DNA of 64,000 nt from Burhinus oedicnemus (taxonomy: Eukaryota > Chordata > Aves > Charadriiformes > Burhinidae): the NCBI GenBank assembly GCA_008921705.1, contig VFFE01007635.1, positions 312,417 to 376,416 of the forward strand. Reading direction: 5' to 3'. This document shows, piece after piece, positions 39,501 through 54,500 of the stretch (position 1 is the first letter of the stretch; each line of letters begins with the position of its first letter). Under the pieces are notes generated by a model, which saw nothing but the letters and a program-made list of their open reading frames with translations, did not search any database and was not told the DNA's origin. Position numbers and translations under genes: made by a program.

Positions 39501-42500
39501 TATAAACCATGGCAAGATTGCTTATCGTCCGCCGACTGCAGCTCCTCACTTGAGAGAGATCATTGCCTTCTCCTTTGCGGGTAAGGAACTGAATGTTCTT
39601 TGTAGTGCCCTGTCAGACTGGTAGAGGTAGCTGGACTGCTGGTCTTCCTCCAGTCCTGGAATAACTTCGTGGTTATGTCCATACTCGCAAGGGCATGAGG
39701 CTTGAACGGTACAAAGGAGGTAGGAATCTGCCTTGGAGGAGCGTACCAAGAGTTCACCTGTTTCTTGTGACTTCAGCAAGATTTTCCCCTGCAGTTTGGT
39801 ATTTCAGTGATTTGTGGGCATATGGCAGCGTTCACTGCAGCATTTAGCGTTGCCAACGCTGGATGCTGTGCTGGGCAAACTGCTGATCGGCTGCTGTGGG
39901 CTTAGGAACTGTTGCCTCTCCCATGCTTGAGATCTTTGATGCACTGGGGGTTTAGTCCTTTAGATTGAGACTAGAATTGATGAACTGAATCAATTTAGCC
40001 AGGATATTAGAAGATTGCTACCATCGGAGGAGAAACAGTCTGGAGCAGGAGGTAGAGGGGCAAAAATAGGACAAACTTGAAGTGTGTTTGACCAGTTGAT
40101 GCGCAGGATTGTGTGATGAAGTGACAGTACACTGTAGATGCAGTTCTATGCATCACCATGCCCTCCACTGACATCAAGAAGAGTTTCACAGTTTGGAGGA
40201 GAGGGTAGCAAGTTATCTCTTATTACCTGAAGTGAAGGCAAGGAAAGAGTGCTTTCCTTGGTGAGGAAAGACTCCGGTCTGGTTGACTGTCAGCACTTGC
40301 TTTCTCCAAAAGTTGTTCAAATCCACATCAGTGTGTGCTTTCCTGTCCTGACCACAATTAACTCTGTGCTTGTGTTTGTCCCGTCAGGTCTCCCAGAGTC
40401 GGTGAACTTCCGATTCACAGGTATGTGAACCAGTTGCTCTTTCCTGGCCAAAGTGGTTTTTATCCTTGTACCCTTCATGTTGCCTTTCTCGTTGGCCTTT
40501 CTTCTGCTGCAAGCACCCCTGTGGGCACTCAGTAGAATTTCTGGAAATGCACGTGCCTGGGGAATATTAATTCCTCTGTGTCCCAACAGCATTTTATAGA
40601 AGCTAAGCTGCAGCTCGGTAGAGACACCTTTTTCCAGTAGTTGCCTGGAATCTGTCCTAAAAGCCTGATTCATTCCTGTTTTATCCCAATGTGAACAAGG
40701 ACATCAGAGCTTTAGGGTGTTTTTTGTTTGTTTGGTTGGTTTTTTTTAATACAGCATGAAAACATTTCCACAATTAAATTGCTCCTGATAAGCTGCTTGC
40801 TTGTTTAACACGTCTTTCCCCCTTTCCATGTGCTTTCTAGCACAGGTACGCAAAGTGATCCACCAGCAGGGAGAAGTCCGTGCTCTGACTTACAAACACA
40901 CCTGATAGATATGTGGAAGATAGTATATACACATGCACACACACAGACTTTTAGAAGTTATGTTTGTCTTGCTAGGCGTTAAGTTAGGGGCAAAGATAAA
41001 TATTCTTTGCAGGGGTGAATTGTGTTTGTATGTCCATTGACAAAGGGGAGAGAGAAGTCAGCGGTGAGGGGTGGTGATTTTGTACAGAAAGGTGAATTTC
41101 CCAGGTGACTCCCTGAAAACACATCCCTACACTCAGGTGTGGTTTTTGTCTGTGTCTAGTGTCCGACGGAGAACACACAACCCCAGAGATGGTGTTTGTC
41201 ATTCATTTGCTCTCTGCGGAGAAGCAGCCTCCGGTCTTCCAGATCACAGCTCCGTTCCTGGAGGTCAGCCAGGGGGGCAAAGCCACCATTGGTGAGTAGG
41301 GTGCAAGGGATGGGGTGCAGAACTCAGCCTGAGGCATGGTGTTTGTTGCCGGGAGGCCACATGGATGGAGAGTTTGGTCTCACTTACCTCTGTCCGTTTA
41401 ACTGAGGAGCTGTGGTTGTGCAGCAGCCACTGAGAAAACTGTGCAGTGGTGCCCCAGAGAAGTGCCTGGGGTATGGCAGTGCTCCTCCAGCGTGTGGCAG
41501 GTCCGTTCGTTGGCTGAGGCAGGGGAGAGCAGGATCAGGGACCTGCTGCTCCTCTTCTTTTTCCCTCTTAGGCAGCTCTGCAATTGCTGAACTGTTGGTT
41601 AGTGGTGTGATCTGGTACACTGGGTTGTTTAGGATAAGCCGCTTGCTGCTTGTGTCAGGACGTTCTCTGGGGTTTTTGTAGATACTCCCCCCTGCTATAT
41701 GGACATGTGCACATTTCTCTCATAAGCTGAGGGTTTGCGTAGCTGGCATTTGTGAGCCATACTGGTAATAAGTTCTCTGATACAACCTCTGATCTGAGCA
41801 TCATCAGGGGACTAATTATTTCCATGAAACCAGCAAGCCCTTGGGCTAGGGCAGCTCCAGAATTATTTTACTTTTCATGTACTGACTGAATTACAGTTTT
41901 TTGCCTCCATTCACAAGAGCACATCACAAAACCTAAAGGATATTCCCAATGTAGTGTCTGAGGATGATGACGCCGTGCTCTCTTTCCCCGGCACAGGGAT
42001 CCAGTTAGCTGTGAGCGACACAGATACCGCTCCCGAGGGTCTTTTCTTTGAGCTGGTGAAACCTCCCCATCATGGCATTGTGCTTAAGTACAGCGCAGGC
42101 GTGCAGGAGCGCATGAGAGCAGGTGAGTTGAGTAGAAGTCTTCCTCAGTGCAGGAGAGGGGTCAGCGTTTAGTTGGCCAGGAGGAGACGGATGCCTCTGG
42201 CAGATACGGCTGCATCCACAAGTACATGAATTTTCTCCCTGGAAGTGTGTGACTGCCCAAGAGAGTGCATGAAAGACATTTTCTGATTTGTTGTGTAGTT
42301 CGTGGCTGAGTCAACACATTTCCTGTACCAAGTATGAGTGGGCTACTCGACAGTCACTCTATTGTGATAACTGTAACCAGCTGCTAATTGAAAGGGATGT
42401 TTTATTTTACATGGTAAGTTATATCTGAAGTAATTTGGTGAAGTAACATAGTGAACGTTTCTACTGAAGTCCATGTAAACCTCTTGTGGTCCAGCAGTCA

Positions 42501-45500
42501 AAAGCTCCCGTGGAGTTGTACTGTTGGTGTTGGTGGCAGCGGTTTCCGGGGCGTGATCAGATGAACAAGTATTATCTGTAGGAGAGTAGTGCAAGCAGAA
42601 GACGTGGAGAGGGAAGCTTGATCTAGCTATGACAGGCATGAGCATACAAAGCAGCTGGGAAGAAAGCAGGATCTGTGCACTCCCTGAGAATCGTGAAGAA
42701 TCGCTGTGTCTGTGAAACTGTGAAGGTTACAGCTTTTCCTCTGCCCTGCGTATATACTAGCTCCTTAATAAATGTCTTCATAACTCACATCCCTGTAAGG
42801 ATGGTATTAAATGCCAGTTTAGTACCTGATTAAGTCTTTTGCTAAATTGGGGCCTTAGGTCATTTGAATTGGATTGGTGCTCTGAACAGAGTCCTTCTGA
42901 CTTGTGCATTTTCTTTTTGGGAAGGTGACACCTTCACCTACGAGGACGTCACTCGAAATGCTCTGCAGTATGTGCATGATGGTTCAGCAGCAGCGGAGGA
43001 CAGCATGGAAATCTCTGTCACCGACGGTGTCACCACAGTGACCACAGTGCTGAGAGTGGAAGTGTCCCTGCTGGATAACAACGGTCCACAGCTGGCCCCA
43101 GGCTGCTTGTTGGCAGTCACCGTGGCTAGTAAAAGCTCTGTGATTCTCTCTCGACTGCACCTCGCTTATATTGTAAGCTTTCATCTATTTCTTAACCCAG
43201 TGAATGCTGCCAGACTCCCTTCCCTTATCCCCCCACAGACCCTTTACCACACACACCTCTTTGCCATCAGTGTGGATTCCTGGTAGAGAGCTCGAGTTTT
43301 GCCTGTGTCCTGACTACTGCTGCCAAAAAGGGGATAACAGACTCTTTCATCCAGCAGGGTTTTAAGGCTATCCCTGTTTGACTGTAACAGAGGTGAACTG
43401 CCATGCTAAACATGAGAACTGAGTTAATCCTAGATTTTAGTATCAAACAGACTTGCTAATAAAGCACATGGATTTGCTAAGTGGTAATCCCTTGAAAGTT
43501 TCAGCCCACTCACTCCCCTTCCAAAATTGCCTGGTTCTTTTTCTGGACATTTTTGAAGGGGGGATGTTTAAGCAACGCAAGGTGCTGCACTGCTTGGTAG
43601 CTTGGAGTTGGTCCCAGAGATTCCTTGTTGTACAAGAGTTATCCTGCTGGTGAAGTTCAGAAGAGGGGTGTTTTACTCCTTGCAGATGATTTAGCAGCAA
43701 ATGCACTAGCAGTGGATTACAGGTATGCAGATATGCTCCGCTTAGGGAGGAAGGAGGAGAGATTGAAGTGCACGTGTGAAGCTGGAGAGACCTACGGTAG
43801 TAGCTGTCAGAGATGGTTAGGGAACTGCAGGGGGTGAGGTAGGATAAGAAGGCAGATGAATGTTTTTTCCAAGGGATCAGTCTGGATACAAGTCTGGGGT
43901 CTGTCCTGTTCTCCTCTTAAGGAGGAGGGCTGACAAGGGAGCTCTTCAGGTTTAATCTGAGTAAGAGAATAGTTAGGGAAAAGAGGATTTCATTCCTGAT
44001 CCGTATGCTGAGGATATGATGATTTCTGCTTTGGGTCTTATCTTTCAGGCAACCAATAAAAATTTCTAGAAGAAAGATGACATCTGAGTTGTGATGCCAT
44101 AGAGGTGGTTGTACTTAACGTAGTTAAAAAGAGCCAAAATCGGCTTTTAGTTTAATTTGAATCTGGGTTTTGCAGCATTGCTCCACGTTAACCTTTGTTT
44201 TACTAAGAACTGAACTTAGCTCCGTGTCTCTGTCTGAAGCACTGGTGGGCAACAGTTACTCCCTGTGCCAGCTAGCAGCTAAATTTTGGCTCACTTTATC
44301 TGGAGTCAGGAAAAGCATATTATATAAATGGTCCAGTCCACTAGGAGTGTAAAGTAAGTCAAAAACAAAAATACCAGGTTGTGCTGATGTGATACAAGGA
44401 CACAAAGAAAAACTCTCTGAGCTGAGAAAACGAAAATACATTTTGTGGTAGATTTTTAGAACATCAACCCAATTGACTCTCTTCTCATCAGCAGAGCTTC
44501 ATTTAATATTCATCAGCTGTGGGTCTGACACAGCTAACTTGATATAGTTCCCTATAAAACTTTTTATTCCTCCTTCCATTTTTAACAAAGGGAAACAAAA
44601 ACTAATCTTGTTTTGATTTGGCTTGTTTCTTCATGTTTAGGACAACAATTCTCCTGACTCAGAGATAAGAATCCAGTTAATATCTCTGCCTGCATATGGC
44701 ACCCTCTTACGGATGTCTGGCTCTCATGATGAAGAGCTTTCCAAGGTTTATAATTTCACCATGGAAGACATCAACAACCAGAGGATCAGGTATCAAAGAG
44801 CTATTCTCCTTCAAGCCATGCCAGTTAAAAGCTCAGTGGGCTTTCCACAGGGATCTCTGGGCTATATTGTGTTAGTACAGTGTATCAAAGATATTTTTTC
44901 CTTTCTTGGCTCTTGAATCCTGTGAGATTATGAATGAGAGCATTTCCTCTGTGCAGAATTAGGTGTTTATGCATGTGTGAAATGCCAGTAGTTGGTGCAG
45001 CTTCAAATTATGGGGATTTTTTCTGTGTCCGCAACGTCATGGTGATACTTTAGGTAGGTGACACCTAAAATGGTGATTTAAAAGAACTCGGGGAACGAAC
45101 CTGAAGGAGTGTTGGGAACTGAAGTACCGCCTCTCTTTCAAGAGGTTTGTGTTAACCTGTAAACGCCAGGGATGAGATGTATCTGCCTGACTGTCAGTGA
45201 GGCTCCCTGACCCAGAACGTGTTCTGACTTTCACAGCTACTCCACCACGTTTGAGACCAGCAATCAGCCAGTTATGGACATTTTCCACTTCGCTGTTTTT
45301 GATGCTGATAACAACCGGCTCGACAGACAGATGTTCACCATCACTATCACGCCTGCCCAGACAATGCCGTCGCTCATTGCTTTTGCTGACCATATCACTG
45401 TAAGTGGCTAGCCAGGATACTGGGAGCATTGACAAGAATGCCTTAGATGTGAGGAACTGAACAGCTTTCCTGAACTGAGGGGAAATCAATGGAGAAACAT

Positions 45501-48500
45501 GGTGTTGTACATGCAACGCTGTGAGTGCAAAGGGTTAACAAATTACTTGGAGACCAGAGAAGGCTGACAATAAGGCTGCATCCCTGAATCTCATCTGCTT
45601 ACATCTGTTCTAGTCAGGAGCTGGGTTCTCCCTGGGGTGTCCTGTTGACATCAGTGGAACAAGTCTGACTTACCCCGGTTTAATATTTCACCAACATCTG
45701 GTGCTTTGAACTGATACACAGAATTTTAGACTCCTTATCAAAGCCTTTTGAAGTCATCTCCTTCCTTTCCAGCTTTGCATTCCCCCTCCCTTGCCATCAA
45801 AAGGCTCTCCTCAACGAGAAATGCAGATCTCACTTTCCAAGAGGTCAGCATGACTCTGCCAGTTCTCTTCTTGCCCTGATAAAGCACTCACAGGCTCCTC
45901 TCGGGGGCCAGGCAGGCTTTGTTCTTCCCATCCCACCTCACCTCCCAACTGATTTCATGCTTAACAGATCTAGGGGAGGATGGGGCAGGACTTCAGAGAC
46001 CAGGCAAGCCTCCTCCATAGGGGCACACTTGTTCAGTAACAATTTGTGTGTTGCTGTGTGTTACGTGCATTGGTGGTAGGTTTGTCATATGCTTTTGCTT
46101 TCCAGGTGGATGAGGGGGGCAGGGTCCCACTGCTGGCTCACCACCACTTAGCTGCTGATTATGATACTGCTGCCAAGGAAGACCTGAGGGTCACAGTTAT
46201 CACTCTACCTATGTACGGCTACATTGAAAACACTAAGACAGGTAAACTGTTTGGCTATCTCTTCTTCCTCCTGGATGATGAAAGGGAATGTAGGAATTGC
46301 CATACTGGAGCAGATTCTGATCTGTCTCACTGCAGTTCGTCAGTGCAGTGCCAGTTGGCATCAGTTGATCGTAAAGAGCTCATAAGGTCAGCATTACGAG
46401 ATAAACTGTTTCGGGGGAGCATTTCCTCCTCATTGTCGTTTGTTGGAGACTGGTCTGTGTTGTGAGATTGGGACGTTAAAAGCCTCTTCGAGTCCGTGTG
46501 TTGTATTTTTATCGTGCTTTATTTTGGCTGTCCTTGTTACACAGAACAAACTTTGCTAAATTCCTCTAAATGTCCCAGCAAGCTTTAAGGCTGTGAGAGC
46601 TGTGGCAGAGCATGGCTGGTAATGTTCTCTTATCTCATTGTATTATCAAGAAAAGGTAGGATTTATACCGTATTGTCCAAAGGTGTTCATCCAGGAGACT
46701 TGTCTGCTTAATCCTGTGTGTGGTCCTAACAGGAGCGGCATATATCATTTTACTTAAATCATAACTTGCCTTTGTAAAATATCACTGTGGGTTGGCCATT
46801 TGTCATGGTTTGTCATGTAGTGGCAATTGCCTTTCTTCTTGAAAGCACAGGTTGTGAGCCATTATACATCGTCCCTCTTCATTGTGTCCTATGATTGAAC
46901 TCCAGTTTGTGCCATTTTGGTAATGGTGAGCCTCTCTCCTTGAACAGGCAATGTCTTGGTGATTTTCTTGGGTTTTGCAAGGTGAGGCTTGATGTAGAGA
47001 TTGTGTTGAGGCCAGATGGCGCATTAGCCATTGTCTCATCTCTGAAGAAAGCCTAAGTAATTCTGGGATGTGGGATTGCTTGTACCATGCATAAAACTGC
47101 AGCTTCCCTAGTGCCTACTCTAATGCAGCAGATGTTGCTTTCTACAAAGGTCACAAGATGTGTGAAAGCCATGTTGTAGGAATGAACATCCTTCTGCACC
47201 CTTCGCAATGTGCCATTCTTCTCCTAATACTGCTGCTTTTATTTTTAGCTTGTCAGTGAATTGAACATCCGTTCACTAGTGGTATTCTGGTTTGCAGGTG
47301 AGAGTTTTGGTCCGCAGAGTGAGTCTGCTGTGACTGCAGGTGCATCCTTTTCCCTTCAAGATGTTCTAGAAAACAGCATTTACTATTTCCAGAGCGTCCA
47401 TGAAAGCATCGAGCCAACAAGTGATGTTTTCAGCTTTTATGTGAGCGATGGCTTCAGCCAGTCTGAGTTGCAGAGCATTAACATCACAATTCAGGTACGC
47501 CTGTGCTCACTGACGGCCAGAGCCCTCTCCTTTCACATAGACACATGACTTTTAAAGTGCAAGCTTTGCTCACTCGTTTGTAATATGTGGGAAGGAGATT
47601 AAAGGGAGTTTCCGTCCTTCTACCTGTTTGCTTCCCCTAGTACAGGCATGTAATCCCCCTATGACACCAGAAGAACAGTTGTGCATTGCAATGTCTTCCC
47701 CAGGGCTTGTTTCTCAGCTATCTCCTCCCTCTTAGAAGCAACCGTGATGCTGGATAGATTTGGAGAGGCTGGTATAGCCCACTAAATGATAGCAGCACCA
47801 GTACTGTCATTTGGGAGCTTGTATTTCATTCAGGTGGGCAGCGGTCTTTTCCCCTTGGCCATTTCCCTTTTTTGACTGTGTGCCTTTGGGACCTGCGCAG
47901 CGGCAGAACGATGAGCCCCCGAAGATGGTGCTGGAGCCTGTCAGAATGCGTGAGGGCTCAGGTGTGGTCGTTACCAACACCTCCCTCAACCTGCAGGACT
48001 TGGACACCCAGAACAGTGAGCTTGTCATTGTGATTACCGCAAGTCCTCAACATGGTAAGTCCTGACAAGCTGAGGGAGTGGGAGAGAGAGAGAATGTCTT
48101 CGTGTGTTGGTGTCTGTGTGTCTTTATATCTGTGTGGGTGTGATAGCCCCTGATGTGAGAGAGGAGCCTGGTGTACTTGTATAAAGCACATTTAGTCTGT
48201 GTTTGGACCAGCAGCCACAGAAGGACTGTGCTTCAGAACAGGCCTGTTCTTTGAGAGTCGTCCCTCGCTATTTGTGGGAGAAGAGAAAGGGGGACTGTGT
48301 GCATTTCCCTGGGAAGTTCCCTTTTGTGCTACCCCCTTTCCTACTGTGGGCTTGAGTTCCAGAGAGCTGAGCCACTAGCATCTATCTGCGGTGACAAAGC
48401 AAGGCAGGGTGACAAGTGAAGGCTAGTGTCACGTTAAACTAATGAGGGCTAGGCACCCTTTTTCAGGTCTCTGGTATGTAGCCAAGTTCTTACTGGTTTT

Positions 48501-51500
48501 GGTAATAAGCAGATAACTTACTTCAATTTTGCTGGTAAGGCTAGGTCTACCTCTGTGCATCCCACTGAGAGCTGACAGGGAAAGAGTTGCCCAGCAGGCT
48601 GTCTTCTCCCCATAATTTTTATCCATCTATTGTTTGTCAGGTCACCTCCGCAGGAGACAGACTGCTGCAGAGCCCCCAGAGCATGGACATGTGCTGTCCA
48701 TGGGCTCGGCCTTCACCTACCAGGACATTTTGGATGAGCTGATCGTTTATACTCAGAGCGGTGCAGCAGCACAAACAGATGAGTTTGGCTTCTCCATCAC
48801 GGATGGTCTCTACACGCAGACAGGGAGGCTGGAGTTCTCCATGGAGCTGCCAAAGAAGGAGCCACCCACATTAGCTGTCAACAGGGACCTGCAGCTCCCA
48901 GCTGGTACGGGGAGAGGGAGGAGAATGGTATTGCTTGGTATTGCTATATGGTTCAGTCTAAACCAGTCACTTAGCTGGAGTGGCTGAAGCTGTTGGTGAA
49001 CTTTCTTTCTCTGGTCCAGGCTCTGCAGCACACCTCACAGATCAGCACTTGAAAGCAGCAGCTCTTTATTCAGATGACACAACGATCAGGTTTGTCATGA
49101 AGAGGGATCCCAGCATGGGGCATCTGCAGTTGACCAAAACTGATAATCCAGTCCAGATTTCTGTCAAAGGACCTGTCAAAAGTTTCACCCAGGCTGATAT
49201 AAATAAAGGTGAGAGTGCTTGATTTTAGATAATCACAGCAAGTAATATGTGGCTGTTTTAGGTAGTCCTGCAAGGCGCAGGGAGCTGGACTCGATGATCC
49301 TTATGGGTCCCTTCCAACTTGAGATATTCCGTGATTCTATGATCTTTTTGAGAGGGGGAGGATGACTTGAAGCAGGGAAGGGAGAGCGAAGGAAGTAAGA
49401 TAAGGTTGTTATGTTAGAGCAGAAACACGTATCATTAAGCAAGTGTGTTAAAAAACTCTTTCTCAGCGGGAGAAAAAGAATAAAGAGAAAAAGTAATGAA
49501 ACCCAAATCCAGGAGCTCTGTCAAGCCCCATATCCCTCGGTTTATGGTGCCAGCCTGGTTCCAAACTAAGAACTAAAGGATGCAGCCTGTAATAAACCAC
49601 CTATTTTCTCCTGTTCCTCTCTCCAGGACAAGTGGTGTACATTCACAAGAAAGGGGATCCTGGTGGAAATTTTGCATTCACCTTTGATGTGATCGATGCA
49701 GACGGCAACAAACTGACGGACCAGGTTTTTTATATTAGTGTATTAGGTAAAAGATAGTGCTGAAGTTATGTTTTCTTTGCTGCAGAGCTGTGGCCTTCAT
49801 AGATTCCCATCCCACGTGTACTGCAAGTTAAAATGTAATTCTTGAGATGCAGTTTTTATTCACTGTTAATTCAAAGGCCTTTGAAGTTTGGGGTGTGGGG
49901 AGAGTTCATGGATGTGAGGATTAGTTCTTTGGCTTCTGACAAACTCACTGAAAGAGGTAGAAAAATTCCACTTAATCTCTTCATAATGTCTAGATTGTCT
50001 TTAAGATGTTATGTTACCATCCCCTGGAGGAGGCCCGGAGTACCTGTTTTGGAATTACCACTTTGGGAGGTGTTTGTGTGTATGTTGTCTTTTGCTTGAG
50101 CACAAGTACCCCATTTGAATAACACCAAGGAAAGGAGGGTGACTGTCTCCTAACTCAGCTTTCTATTTAACCCTTCCAGAGAACAGATTTCCCCCCTCCA
50201 TCATCGCTAACAAAGGGCTGGTCTTGGATGAGAACTCGGCAAAGACGATCACAACCCTCCAGCTCTCTGCCACGGACCAGGACAGTGAGCCCACCCAGCT
50301 CCAGTACAAGCTCACCAAGCAGCCACAGCTGGGGCACCTGGAGCATGTGGCCTCCCCAGGTTAGCAGGATGGTATTTTACTCGGTCGGGCACTCCTAGCA
50401 GCAAAGCACTGGGAGGCTTTTAAGCCCTAAAGGTTCACTGCAGGAAAAATGTGCTTGGAGGCAGCAGCACAGAATTATGTTTCCTGATAGAATCAAATTA
50501 GCCCACAGAGTTGGAGAATCGGGTGAGTGGAGGCAAGGCAGCCCAAAAATCACAGATGAGGATTTATTCAGCCTCTGTGTGAGTTTATGCCCATGGTAAC
50601 CTTGCTTGGTGGGCTTTGCAGATCAGTTCAGCTTGCCGCTGCGTGAATCTCCTCTTTCAGGACCTATTGCTGCATCTGCATGAGAGGCAAACCTTCAGCC
50701 TTTTCTGTGACCGTGTATAATACAATGCTCAAAAGAATCCATCCCCTTATGTCCATGGTAATAGAGCCAGCCGTGGTGAAACCCTCTTGGCCAGTATGTC
50801 CCTTGATCCCTAAACACCAGCCTCTTTTCCCAGCTGGGCTTTGGAGAGAGGGAGGGAGCTAACCGCTGAGTTAGTTTAAAAGGAAGCTATGTTGTGGCGA
50901 GATGGATATGCTGGATAATGAGTTCTGGTAGTTCGGAGAGGGATTATTGGTCAATCCTGTGAAACTCAGAAAACAATTACCTGCAAATGTAACCTGAATT
51001 TTAGAGTTGCCTTACATGCCCACTGACAGTATGAGTGTCCTACTCATCCCTCTCCGATGAATTTGTGTAAATCTATGCTGTCATATAATAGGTTCTTCTG
51101 ATTTAGATGATATTTGCCTAAGATTATATTTCTTCTTAGAATTAGATTTCTCATTAACATGAGATTAAAGTGGAAGTATCTGCTGTGTGTTTTCAAGATG
51201 CAGACTGTCCCTGTACAGCTCAGTTTTAGTGTGTGGTTTGCCTCATCTTCTCACAGTGTAAGATGTCCTTTGGCAAACACATTGAAAGGGTAGGAATAAT
51301 GAATGAAAGTTATAATCAGCAAACCCCCTGCTGAGAGAAAATTAAAAACTTGCAATATTTTTGTCTGAATTGCAAACTAAACAGTGACTCTTGTCCTTTG
51401 GAGACCTGAAAGAGCTTGATTAAGGATTTTATTCCTCCTGTTCTGTGATGATTCTGATTTCTGTGCTTTTTCATGTCTGTGATGGACTAAGAAAGATACA

Positions 51501-54500
51501 GAGTCACACAGTGTGAAAGAGTTGTTCTCATGATTTAAATGACCTAAACCTAAGGAGAGAGTATTGGAGTGTTCAAAAGAGAATGCAAACCTTTAAAGCT
51601 AATGAGCTCTGAGGAAACCTTGGCTAATCATCCAGTTTTGGCTCATTTATTTATATCAGATCCTGGTACCTTTTGTAGTGTGGCCAACACTTGTCAGTAG
51701 CCATTTAGCGTGATGAACTGGTGAAAAGCTTTTTGTCAGGGTTTTTGTTGTTGTTAAGAGCAGCAAAACTGTCCAACGCAGCAGTGAGACTTAAAGGCTC
51801 AAGTGCTTTTTAAAATGCTTGTCGGGTACCTTTCTGTGTCCGTGTCATACTTAATGACCTGTAAAGATGTCACTGTAAGTCAGTGTTAAAAATGGGGCTT
51901 AGTCTGTCTAAAGGCAGGGGTACAAGGAGGAGAAAAGAGAGCAGAGACTTTGAAGGCATTTTTGAAAACTGCTGTGAGGCCGGGAAACCTTTTGCCCATA
52001 CTCAGTGATGCCGTGGTTAGATCAGTCCTGCGCAGGAGTGAAAATTGAAGTGTTAAAACTACTGTTTTTCTCACAGCTTCTCTCTCGCTGTCTACCCTGA
52101 GAGGTCCATCCCCAACAGGGTGTCCTGGCTGCGTGAGGTGCCATTGTAAAATTGGAAGTCTGGGAAGAAGTCTGTACTTCTTTTTGCAGAAGAGGTGCCA
52201 CTATGTTGATTTAAAAGTTGTTGAGCGGAGTTTTTGGGAGGCTCTGTGCCGGCTAAATGCCTGGCTCAACTGAGGTTCATGGTACAGCCTGAATTGGAGC
52301 AGAACAAGCCAAGACTGAGTGCTTATGGCTAGCTATGTCCAGCTCCTCATATTCTTCCCTGCCTCGCCCGTTCTATTGCACATTTTTCCCCTATTGTTCT
52401 TTTTCTAGGGACAAGAATTAGTTCTTTCAGCCAGGCAGACTTGGCCTCTCGCAGCATCCAATATGTCCACACCAGTGACATTGAAAAGCATACAGATGCG
52501 TTCACCTTTTCTGTTTCAGATGGAATGAATGAGGTAAGCCTCCGCATGGTTTTTTTCCTGAGTCAGAGCAGGCTATTGATTCTGTAGGATGTAATGAGAC
52601 TCAGTTTTCCTTTAGTGTGCTTGTGACAGTTACACGTAGCAAAGGAAATGAAACAAGCCACACGTGGGCTTGTCGTTTGGCAATGGTGGGTGCTCTTACT
52701 TCCCCTGCTGTGAGAGATTTTACGTACCACAGGGAAGGGAGCGAGCCCTGTGAAGGGAAGGGGGAGCCACCTGAGATGTAGCCTCATGAGACTGGTTTAC
52801 CAAGATTTCAGTGTCTGGTTTTCATCTGCTTACCAATTGCTCCTGGAGCTCGGCTTTGATCCCGTGCACTGACAACATACCCAGAAGCACAGTTAGACCC
52901 TTGAGAAATGTCTCCTTCCTACTGTCTGAAAGGGAAAAATCATAGCTGCAAACAGAGGGGGAGGGACAAAGCAGAATGAGGAAGGGAGGGAGAGGAAAGT
53001 GGGTGTCCATAAATATCAGAGAAAGAGGAAGAATAAATTAGGGGGGAGGGATAGAAGAGGTCATGTTCACAAGATCTGAGCTTAGAAGCTCTTGTTTACT
53101 CACTAAACAAGGCCAAAATGAAGTGACCGAAACTCAGTGGGTCACTGTGGTCTCCTTAAAGCATTACTGTTTCAATGGAGTCGCACTCGTGGTGGACTGA
53201 ATTCATCAAGAGAGGCTTTTCCTCCTGTTCCAGGTGAGCCAGACGTTTGACATCACCATAAACCCTGTGGATGACTCCTTACCCGTAGTGCAAAGCCTTG
53301 GAATGACAGTTCAGGAAGGTGTGAGAAAAACCATCACAGAGTTTGAGCTTAAAGCAACAGATGCTGACACAGAGGTAAGGCAGGACTCCCCCTTGCCGCC
53401 CCCCTCCCCTGTTCTGCTGCACACCTGGGCTATCAGCAAAATGGGCTTGTGTTCAGAGAGAGAGATATTATGGCGAGTGTCATCTCTCCCTGTGATTGTA
53501 CCCTGTCTGATCACAACATCAAACAAACAGCTTGTGGGAGGCCCAGTTTGTATATAAATAGATGAATAAATATTTGAGTGAAGCAAAGCCCTGGCTTGAG
53601 AAATGGCTTCATCTGGGATGTCTCTCAGGCACATAAGCAACAAACCTGCGTGGAAAACATTTAGAAGTTGTGATAAGAGCTAATGCTTGTCCTCTCCCAC
53701 CTTCTTTCTGAACACTGTGGATTTTAAGTGAGCTTATGCCTAGCCTTGAGACTGAGTTTATGCCTTGCGCAGATGAAAATGACGTTTCCTCTTCCTCCTC
53801 CTGGTTCTGGCCGGAGGCTAAGCAGTGTCATGTTGGCTGTACTTCACTGCGCTGCAGTTTCCCTGTAGTAAGAGAGCTCCTGGCTGCCTGTTATTGCCCT
53901 GAGCCAAAGATCCTGCCCCAAAGGTTATCGCTGCTTCCACCCCGACAGAAGTGACAAGGGATGTGTTGCTTAGAATGGCTGCAGAATGGGGGACTGTTTT
54001 TGTGTTTGAGGGGTTGTGACGAAGGTGGGAGCCATCTCAGACCAGCTAAACTAATAGTTTGGTGTGATGTGTCTAGCCTAGCTCTCCCTGGTTGGGGTTG
54101 TTTTGTAGATAGCCACCTTGGGAGAGGGATGAAGACAGGGCAGGGCTCAGGGTGAATCAGTTCAGCACACGGTGCTGCATTTCAGCCCCTGGTTGGAAAC
54201 ACTGTGCTAGGAAAGCTGTCTGGGCGTAGAGTCCCTCTCCAGGTATCTCGAGCTGGAAGAATCTGCCTGCTCTGGTCCTGGGGTCACGTCATCAGCTTTG
54301 CCACTCTGTCTCCTTGGTGCAGGCTGAGTCGATCACGTTCACAGTCATGCAGTCCCCTCGGCATGGCCTGATTGAACGCACCAGCAATGGGCAGCGTTAC
54401 CACCAAGCCACCACCTTCACAATGGACGACATCTACCAGAACCGCATCAGCTACAGTCATGATGGTAGCAACTCGCTGAAGGATCGCTTCACTTTCACTG

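Noticed and set aside
41954..41996. 5' extension of exon 18 (open frame [13 protein letters not shown] upstream of the acceptor)
   Set aside because: The stretch contains the polypyrimidine tract, has no counterpart in FRAS1 as I know it, and the shorter exon keeps phase and similarity.
44005..44095. Candidate C/D-box snoRNA (atgatga followed by ctga)
   Set aside because: No terminal stem, no internal C'/D' boxes and no guide complementarity identified; the motifs are short enough to occur by chance.
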